Of a stretch of DNA of 11,641 bases, positions 6,445 to 11,641 are shown in pieces (the first letter of the stretch is position 1; each line of letters begins with the position of its first letter). The notes below the pieces were generated by a model. The model saw only the letters and a program-made list of their open reading frames with translations. It was not told the DNA's origin and searched no databases. The DNA is from Bacteroidota bacterium (lineage in GTDB: Bacteria; Bacteroidota; Ignavibacteria; Ignavibacteriales; Ignavibacteriaceae): positions 1 to 11,641 of the forward strand of contig JAJYIL010000042.1 in assembly GCA_021790055.1 (NCBI GenBank). The letters are read 5' to 3'. The position numbers and the translations under genes were made by a program.

Positions 6445-8536
6445 ATACCATCCCAGTCGAAGGCTGCAATTCAACCTTATCTGAAATCTCATCCAACGGT
6501 TCTAATCCCGCCTTAACTTGATTTACTAAAACATCCCACTTCCCTTCCGGCAGGTTGAAGCTTTCTGTCTTATCTCTGTTTGCATTGAACAGAACAACAA
6601 AATGCTCATCTTCATAATCAAGCCGGTACCCGAGGGCGGACTGGTTATCCTTTATATCCATAAACTTGATGTCTTCATACTTTGCTCTGCGGAAGGCGGC
6701 ATACTTTTCACGAAGTGTAATCAGCCCTTTATAATAATCAACAAGGTCCGAATTTATTCCTGCATGCTTGTAGTTCAAATAATTTGTTGAGTTATCCTTG
6801 TTGTAGCTGTTGTCGTCAATTTTTCCTTTGTTTATATCAGAAACAGATTCATTGTAAGGTATAACCTTTGTACGTGCAAACTCGTCCCCTTCCTGCACCA
6901 TAGTCATTCCCTGCGAGGTAAAGAGAAACAACGCGCCAAGTTTGTTAAGCTTCATCTCAAGCGGATTAAGCTTTACCAATGAATCTGCGTCATTAATTAC
7001 CTCATCCGGCTTTACGGCTCCTGTGCCTAATCTAATAAAATCGCCAAGCGTGTAACCGTCATGCGAAGCAAGATAATTCACCGAGTGCTCTTTCTTCTGA
7101 AACAATCCGAGCGAATCTTTCACAAGTGTTCCTTCAACATAGCTTTTAATTCTTCCGGGATAGTTTTTGCCGTACCAATTACCAAAGATCCATCCAAGTC
7201 CGTTAAAAGGATTTTCGCCTTTTATGCCATTTCTAATCTGGTCGTTCCAGCTTGCCCAGCCGCGTAAAGAAAACCCAGCCGGGTCATAACCGCCGCCCCA
7301 CGGCTCTGCAATTAAGATTACCTTCGGATTTATTTTCTTCGCTTCATGCGAAATCACTTCAACGGTTTGCCAGTCAATTAATTTTGCAAGGTCGAAGCGG
7401 AAGCCGTCAATATGATATTCTTTCATCCAGTAAAGAATGCTTTCAACAATAATGCGCCGCAGCATTGGACGCTCTGTTTTCAAATCGTTGCCGCAGCCGC
7501 TTTGAGAAATATAATTTCCATGCTTATCCAAACGGAAATAATAATCCTTGTCTATTTCTTTCAAGTTTCCAAGCTCGTATTCGGAAATATGGTTATACAC
7601 AACATCCATAATAACGCCGATGCCTTCTTTATGAAATTCTTTTACCATGTCTTTGAATTCGTCTATCTGCTTGCCTGAAACTCCTTCCCACTTGTTCCAT
7701 TCCAGTTTGCTGTCGCAGTAATAAGATTCCGGTGCAAAGAAGGCGGCAGTCATATATCCCCAATGATTTCTTTCGTACGGATTCCAGTTGTTAAATCTTC
7801 CTTTCAAAGAATCTTCGAAAGGAAGCTCAATGTTTGCAAACTCCTGCGACGGAAGAAGCTCTACTGTGTTAACGCCAAGAGATTTTATATAATCTATCCC
7901 GCCTTTTATTCCATGCTGAATCAATCCTTTATAAGTGCCGGGCTTGCTTGCGCCGGAAGAAGGGTCTGCTGTCATATCACGGATATGCATTTCATAAATA
8001 ATTAAGTCACACCAATCTCTCTGAATCCAGTGGTCGTCATCCCAATTGTAGTTATTGTCCTTTACAACAATTGCACGACGAGGAGTAAAGTAAGTATTGT
8101 ATGAAGCAACTGCTTTTGCATAAGGATCAAGACAAATTATATTTTTAGTTGAAGGACGTTTCGGATTAAATACCTTGAAACCGTAAAACATTCCGTAATG
8201 CTCGCCTTCGATTAAAGCTTCCCAGACTCCTTCATTGTCGCGCTTCATCGGGTATTCTGTTCCGGTCTTATCTTCAGGTTTATTAAAAGTAACCAGTGTA
8301 ACACTTTCAGCATCTGGTGTAAACAATCTAAAATATGTTTTACCATCTTTTACAAAAGAACCAAGCCTTTTAGTAGAGAAATATTTATCAAGATTTTTTT
8401 TACCGTTTACCGGTTCTGCTTTTGATATAATTCGCCGGGATTTACTTTTATCGCTTACGAACAAATGAGCGCCTTCCAGAATATTTGTGGATAATATTAA
8501 AACTAAAACAGTTAAAATTAATTTTATAAATTTCAT
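6431..8536 (-). CDS. Secreted GH13 alpha-glucan debranching enzyme (pullulanase/isoamylase type) with CBM48
   Basis: This 701-residue glycoside hydrolase should cut alpha-1,6 branch points in starch, pullulan or glycogen. The first 22 residues (MKFIKLILTVLVLILSTNIL…) form a signal peptide with no lipobox cysteine, so export to periplasm or beyond is expected. A CBM48-like N-domain (about 55-160) comes before the GH13 barrel, which opens with YEMHIRDMT (181-189). Conserved regions are DVVYNH (311-316), DGFRFDLA with nucleophile D382, IAEPWG with acid/base E411, and ASHDGYTLGD with H492-D493. HWGYMTAAFFAPE resembles isoamylase/GlgX, whereas YEMHIRD resembles type I pullulanase, so the exact subfamily is open. 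The start has no clear ribosome site. The gene follows the GH31 gene in the same direction, 233 bp apart, and the two could act in series on alpha-glucans. Confidence 0.9.
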   Translation of the reverse strand: MKFIKLILTVLVLILSTNILEGAHLFVSDKSKSRRIISKAEPVNGKKNLDKYFSTKRLGSFVKDGKTYFRLFTPDAESVTLVTFNKPEDKTGTEYPMKRDNEGVWEALIEGEHYGMFYGFKVFNPKRPSTKNIICLDPYAKAVASYNTYFTPRRAIVVKDNNYNWDDDHWIQRDWCDLIIYEMHIRDMTADPSSGASKPGTYKGLIQHGIKGGIDYIKSLGVNTVELLPSQEFANIELPFEDSLKGRFNNWNPYERNHWGYMTAAFFAPESYYCDSKLEWNKWEGVSGKQIDEFKDMVKEFHKEGIGVIMDVVYNHISEYELGNLKEIDKDYYFRLDKHGNYISQSGCGNDLKTERPMLRRIIVESILYWMKEYHIDGFRFDLAKLIDWQTVEVISHEAKKINPKVILIAEPWGGGYDPAGFSLRGWASWNDQIRNGIKGENPFNGLGWIFGNWYGKNYPGRIKSYVEGTLVKDSLGLFQKKEHSVNYLASHDGYTLGDFIRLGTGAVKPDEVINDADSLVKLNPLEMKLNKLGALFLFTSQGMTMVQEGDEFARTKVIPYNESVSDINKGKIDDNSYNKDNSTNYLNYKHAGINSDLVDYYKGLITLREKYAAFRRAKYEDIKFMDIKDNQSALGYRLDYEDEHFVVLFNANRDKTESFNLPEGKWDVLVNQVKAGLEPLDEISDKVELQPSTGMVLKGE

Positions 8537-8602
8537 TTTCTGTGACTATGTTAATAATCGCTTGAAATGTAGTAAGAGTTTAACATTTAATTTTTCCCTA
8601 AG

Positions 8603-8625
8603 TGTAAAATCAGTTTACAAAAATA
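8603..8625 (-). promoter_or_regulatory. Candidate promoter box overlapped by a palindrome, upstream of the debranching enzyme
   Basis: On the minus strand, TATTTTTG (8625-8618) matches the Bacteroidetes -7 box TAnnTTTG. A TTG at 8644-8642 could be the -33 part, but the gap is 16 bp, shorter than the usual 19-21. The palindrome TGTAAA-N5-TTTACA (8603-8619) overlaps the 3' end of the box and the expected start of transcription, where a repressor would act. The gene start is about 70 bp further on. The box alone could occur by chance in AT-rich DNA. Confidence 0.35.
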
Positions 8626-8673
8626 CTTATTAGGTAATCAGCAATAAAATTTACTCAGCATATTCTATTCCTT

Positions 8674-8732
8674 GGAGTATTGGAATAAGGGAGTAATGGA
8701 ATAAAAACAAAGCTCCTTAACTCCATTTTTCC
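8674..8732. repeat. Inverted octamer-repeat element between the GH31 and GH13 genes
   Basis: Four 8-bp units run from 8674: GGAGTATT and GGAATAAG, then near copies at 8690 and 8698. Three units in reverse orientation follow at 8709, 8717 and 8725 (AAAGCTCC, TTAACTCC, ATTTTTCC). The arms 8680-8701 and 8713-8734 match at 16 of 22 positions as inverted repeats around an 11-base loop. It sits about 40-95 bp past the GH31 stop, in that gene's 3' untranslated region, and upstream of the candidate GH13 promoter. It resembles a hairpin barrier more than a classical terminator. Confidence 0.65.
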
Positions 8733-8769
8733 ATAGGATTATACTTGTAATATCAATATTCAAAAAATA

Positions 8770-11211
8770 TCAGAAATCATATGTAATCTTAATATCCTTC
8801 TCCGCTTTCACCTTCACATAAAGAGTATTTTCCTTTTTATCTGAATAGAACCCTTCATCAACATTCTCCAATTCCGCTTTTCGGGAATATTTTTTCAAGG
8901 CAGAATTATTAACCGAGACGCCGGAAACATCTCCGGTATTCAGTATTCTTAAAAAATAATCTTTCCTTCCGGTATCATAACCATCATGAGTTTGTTTAAC
9001 TGAAATCGTACCCGATTGATTTTCCAGTTTCGATTCAAACTCGGTAAGAGAATACTTTCCTTGCTTATAATTGAAACTTATCCCATCATCTTCATAAAAA
9101 GAAAATTTGCTTTCGGAAGACGGGAATACCACTATTTTCAACTCCGTTATTTTCTTTTCGCCAACATATTGCTCGCTGTCCTGCATCGGAATAAAAGCGC
9201 CTTCTTTAATGAAAAATGGAATCTGGTTAATCGGGGCTTGAACTACTATCCATTTCTTCCCGTCGTAAATTTTTCCATTCCACCAGTCAAACCATTTCCC
9301 TTCCGGCAGATAAAGCTTTTTGAAAATGCTTGTCTCGTTCAACACAGGCGCAACGAGAAGATTATCGCCGACCATAAATTGATATTGCGCATCGTTGGAA
9401 TAACATTCATCATCATTTTGATAATTCAAAAACATCGGTCGCATTATCGGCAAGCCTGTCTCTGCCGATTTGTGAAATTCATTATAAAAGAATGGCAGCA
9501 GTTCATAGCGGAGAGAAATAATATTTCTAACCCAGCCTTCAACTTCATCGCCGAAAGCCCACGGCTCTTTATCTTTTTGATTGATTGCAGAATGTCCGCG
9601 GAAGAAAGGAGTAAATGCCCCGAGTTCCATCCACCTCGTATAAAGCCACTGAGATGGAACTCCGATAAAACCTCCAACGTCGGAGCCGACAAAAGAAAGT
9701 CCGCTTAATCCCATTCCTTGTGGCATAGTGCATGCAAGCCTTAGAGACTCTTCATTGGAAACATTATCGCCAGTCCATACGGCAGAATATCTTTGAATGC
9801 CGGCATAGCCTGCGCGGGTCAACATAAAATGTCTTTCGTTTGGAGAATATTTTTTGAAATCGTCATAAGTTGCTCGGGCTTCTTCAAGCGCATAAACATT
9901 ATGGATTTTTCTAAGCGAAGCGCCGAAGCCGTTATCGGAAAACTGCACCATGTCCGGGAAAGCTTGTCCCCAAACCGAAGGCTCGTTCATATCGTTCCAA
10001 AAGCCGGCAACACCTTGCTTAAGCAACGCAGAAAGCTTTTCGCCCCACCAATCTCTTCCTTGTTTCATTGTGAAGTCCGTAAAATATGACCAAGAAGGCC
10101 AGACCTCGCCTTCATAAACAACACCATCGGGATATTTGACAAATAAATTTTTCTCCAGACCTTCTTTGGCAGCAAAATAATTTGAATCCGCTTTTACTCC
10201 CGGGTCGATGATAGGAATAATTTTGAATCCCTCTTTCTTTAAGTCGCTTAACATTTTCTCCGGATTAGGGAACCTGTTTTTATTCCACGTGAAGACGCGG
10301 TAGCCGTTCATATAATCGATGTCGAGATAAATAACATCGCAAGGGATTTTATTATCGCGGAAAGTGTTTGCAATTCTTCTAACGGTGGATTCAGGATAGT
10401 AGCTCCATTTACTTTGCTGATATCCAAGCGACCACATCGGCGGCATCTGCATTCTTCCGGTTAGTTCTGTATATAATGAAATAACTTTTTTTATTTCAGG
10501 TCCGTAAATGAAATAGTAATTCATCTCTCCGGCATCTGCACCAAACCAGTAAAATCGATTGTTGCTGGCGCCCATATTGAAGTATGATTTGTAAGTGTTG
10601 TCGAAAAATATTCCGTAAGCTTTTTTGTCTCTCTCTCCGATGAAGAACGGAATAGAAACGTAAAGTGGGTCCCATGTATTGTTGTAAGCAGGATGGTCGG
10701 TGTTCCACATAGTGTACTGGTTTCCTCTTTTATTCAGATTGCCGGTCTTCTCCCCCAGTCCGAAAAAACTCTCGTCGTTAAACAGCTTTTTATAGCACTT
10801 AACGCTACCATCCCAAAAGCTAACGCCAAAACTCTTCTCGTCTTCATTTAGAAGATTCATATTTTTATCGAAGATTGAAATACGGCACGGCGATTTGGAA
10901 ATCTTAACAATCAAATCCGAAGTAGAAAGGAGAAAATATTTTCCTTTGTTTTCAAAATTAAATTTAACATCCTTCTTGTCATTAAATATTACCGCGTAAG
11001 AAGGAGACTCTGAAAATTCTTTCTTATCAGTATAACGGAAGCGGATAATATTATCATCAACAATGTAAATATTGAAGAGAGCATTGTCCAGGATAAATTC
11101 AATACGGTTGTCCGCCTGCCTATAAGATTTAATATCGCCGACGAAATGAATATTTGAATTTGCCATTGCTAAAGAATAGATAGTTAGAAAAATTAAAAAT
11201 AACTTTTTCAT
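8770..11211 (-). CDS. Secreted GH31 alpha-glucosidase
   Basis: This complete 813-residue GH31 enzyme most likely removes glucose from the non-reducing ends of malto-oligosaccharides. A signal peptide (1-17, MKKLFLIFLTIYSLAMA, AxA-type cleavage site) precedes an N-terminal beta-sandwich (about 20-240) with the GLGEKTGNLNKRG loop (151-163). The barrel has MWSLGYQQSKWSYY (259-272), DVIYLDIDYM (292-301), nucleophile D407 in FWNDMNEPS, acid/base D482 in WTGDN, and RGH (538-540). A DUF5110-like C-terminal domain includes FSFYEDDG (703-710). GYQQS and YLDIDYM match alpha-glucosidases better than alpha-xylosidases, though substrate cannot be proved. A good ribosome site, GAAGGAAG, precedes the ATG at 11211. 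It lies upstream of the GH13 gene on the same strand. No SusC/SusD pair or C-terminal sorting domain is seen. Confidence 0.93.
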   Translation of the reverse strand: MKKLFLIFLTIYSLAMANSNIHFVGDIKSYRQADNRIEFILDNALFNIYIVDDNIIRFRYTDKKEFSESPSYAVIFNDKKDVKFNFENKGKYFLLSTSDLIVKISKSPCRISIFDKNMNLLNEDEKSFGVSFWDGSVKCYKKLFNDESFFGLGEKTGNLNKRGNQYTMWNTDHPAYNNTWDPLYVSIPFFIGERDKKAYGIFFDNTYKSYFNMGASNNRFYWFGADAGEMNYYFIYGPEIKKVISLYTELTGRMQMPPMWSLGYQQSKWSYYPESTVRRIANTFRDNKIPCDVIYLDIDYMNGYRVFTWNKNRFPNPEKMLSDLKKEGFKIIPIIDPGVKADSNYFAAKEGLEKNLFVKYPDGVVYEGEVWPSWSYFTDFTMKQGRDWWGEKLSALLKQGVAGFWNDMNEPSVWGQAFPDMVQFSDNGFGASLRKIHNVYALEEARATYDDFKKYSPNERHFMLTRAGYAGIQRYSAVWTGDNVSNEESLRLACTMPQGMGLSGLSFVGSDVGGFIGVPSQWLYTRWMELGAFTPFFRGHSAINQKDKEPWAFGDEVEGWVRNIISLRYELLPFFYNEFHKSAETGLPIMRPMFLNYQNDDECYSNDAQYQFMVGDNLLVAPVLNETSIFKKLYLPEGKWFDWWNGKIYDGKKWIVVQAPINQIPFFIKEGAFIPMQDSEQYVGEKKITELKIVVFPSSESKFSFYEDDGISFNYKQGKYSLTEFESKLENQSGTISVKQTHDGYDTGRKDYFLRILNTGDVSGVSVNNSALKKYSRKAELENVDEGFYSDKKENTLYVKVKAEKDIKITYDF

Positions 11212-11218
11212 ATTAAAA

Positions 11219-11226
11219 CTTCCTTC
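11219..11226 (-). promoter_or_regulatory. Ribosome-binding site of the GH31 gene
   Basis: Read on the minus strand this is GAAGGAAG, 7 bases before the ATG at 11211. It fixes the start and is clearly better than the sites ahead of the other catabolic gene. Confidence 0.6.
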
Positions 11227-11235
11227 AGACTGGAG

Positions 11236-11247
11236 TTACTTTAGTAA
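11236..11247. promoter_or_regulatory. Short palindrome upstream of the GH31 gene
   Basis: TTACT-TT-AGTAA has perfect 5-bp arms and lies 25-36 bp before the GH31 start, just ahead of its ribosome site. An operator reading is possible, but no promoter box is recognisable next to it and its composition makes chance likely. The flanking GGAG…GGAATAAT resembles the octamer unit at 8674-8732. Confidence 0.2.
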
Positions 11248-11341
11248 ATGGAATAATGAAATATCGAGCACGAATATATGCAGACATACAAATCATGCAT
11301 CCATGCTTAGTCACCATTCCCACAAAAATGTTACGGTTTTT

Positions 11342-11641
11342 TCATTTGCCTGCGATGATTTTCCCGTCAACAACCGGCGTAACACAAATTAGCGGGTTTT
11401 GAAGGACATTAAAGTTCTCAAATATTTCTTCGAACAACTGGTACTGCATGCCTTGTTTCTCCAGCTTTGCAAATTTCGGATATTTCATAAACCTGCCGCG
11501 CTTGTTTGTCGGCGCATCAAACCGGTAGGACTTTTGAAAATCATCGACAGCTTTGCTTTTTAAAAATTTTATTTTGTTGTCGTCGCCGCCTTCCATCTCG
11601 TAAGCAATTGCGCGGAACTCAACAACGGAACCTTCATTTAT
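11342..11641 (-). CDS. C-terminal end of an unrecognised protein (runs off right edge)
   Basis: The frame is open from the right edge to a TGA at 11342-11344, giving 99 residues plus the stop. The frame continues upstream of the first internal Met (11596) to the window edge, so this is the end of a longer gene rather than an 84-residue protein. The visible part starts INEGSVVEFRAIAYEMEGG, is lysine-rich with several aromatic residues (YRFDAPTNKRGRFMKYPKF), and ends NPLICVTPVVDGKIIAGK. No membrane segment or known catalytic motif is seen, and I do not recognise the family. It lies 130 bp upstream of the GH31 gene on the same strand. Confidence 0.7.
   Translation of the reverse strand: MNEGSVVEFRAIAYEMEGGDDNKIKFLKSKAVDDFQKSYRFDAPTNKRGRFMKYPKFAKLEKQGMQYQLFEEIFENFNVLQNPLICVTPVVDGKIIAGK

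Noticed and set aside
9016..9708. 230-residue open frame on the plus strand
   Set aside because: It lies wholly opposite the GH31 coding region, which has full family motifs on the minus strand. The plus-strand translation shows no domain and has a composition typical of an antisense frame.

Overview
The window reads as an AT-rich (about 40% G+C by eye) chromosomal segment of an anaerobic or facultative fermenting bacterium. Protein style and intergenic character suggest the Bacteroidota/Ignavibacteriota side of the tree. That placement is an inference, because no rRNA or marker gene is present. It carries a complete set of [FeFe]-hydrogenase maturation genes, part of an NADH-linked hydrogenase operon, and two secreted starch/glycogen-degrading enzymes.

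Layout. Positions 1-1196 (minus strand) hold a tight operon read right to left: a stand-alone response-regulator receiver, a NuoE/HydC-type [2Fe-2S] subunit, and the N-terminal 111 codons of a NuoF/HydB-type flavoprotein that runs off the left edge. Positions 1197-1664 are non-coding. Positions 1665-2972 (minus) encode HydF. After a 505-bp divergent spacer, hydG (3478-4869) and hydE (4979-5995) follow on the plus strand. A decayed Uma2-family nuclease gene lies at about 6068-6377. Two minus-strand genes follow: a secreted GH13 pullulanase/isoamylase-type debranching enzyme (6431-8536) and a secreted GH31 alpha-glucosidase (8770-11211). The right edge holds the C-terminal 99 codons of an unrecognised minus-strand gene (11342-11641).

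How the genes work together. HydE, HydG and HydF build the 2Fe subcluster of the H-cluster and insert it into apo-hydrogenase. The NuoE/NuoF-like subunits are the NADH-handling arm expected of a multimeric (HydABC-type) [FeFe]-hydrogenase, whose catalytic subunit would lie beyond position 1. The GH13 and GH31 enzymes would turn alpha-glucans into glucose outside the cytoplasm. Together this fits polysaccharide fermentation with H2 release as an electron sink. That link is inferred from gene content only.

The least expected signal is in the spacers. Five non-coding stretches each carry a degenerate short tandem repeat, with a different period at most sites: 7 bp (1595-1629), 11 bp (3310-3374), 6 bp (4870-4962, two arms in opposite orientation), 7 bp (6403-6444, running into the debranching-enzyme stop codon) and 8 bp (8674-8732, two opposed arms). 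Four of the five sit just after a stop codon, and three can fold into hairpins. I know of no named element that matches this exact pattern.
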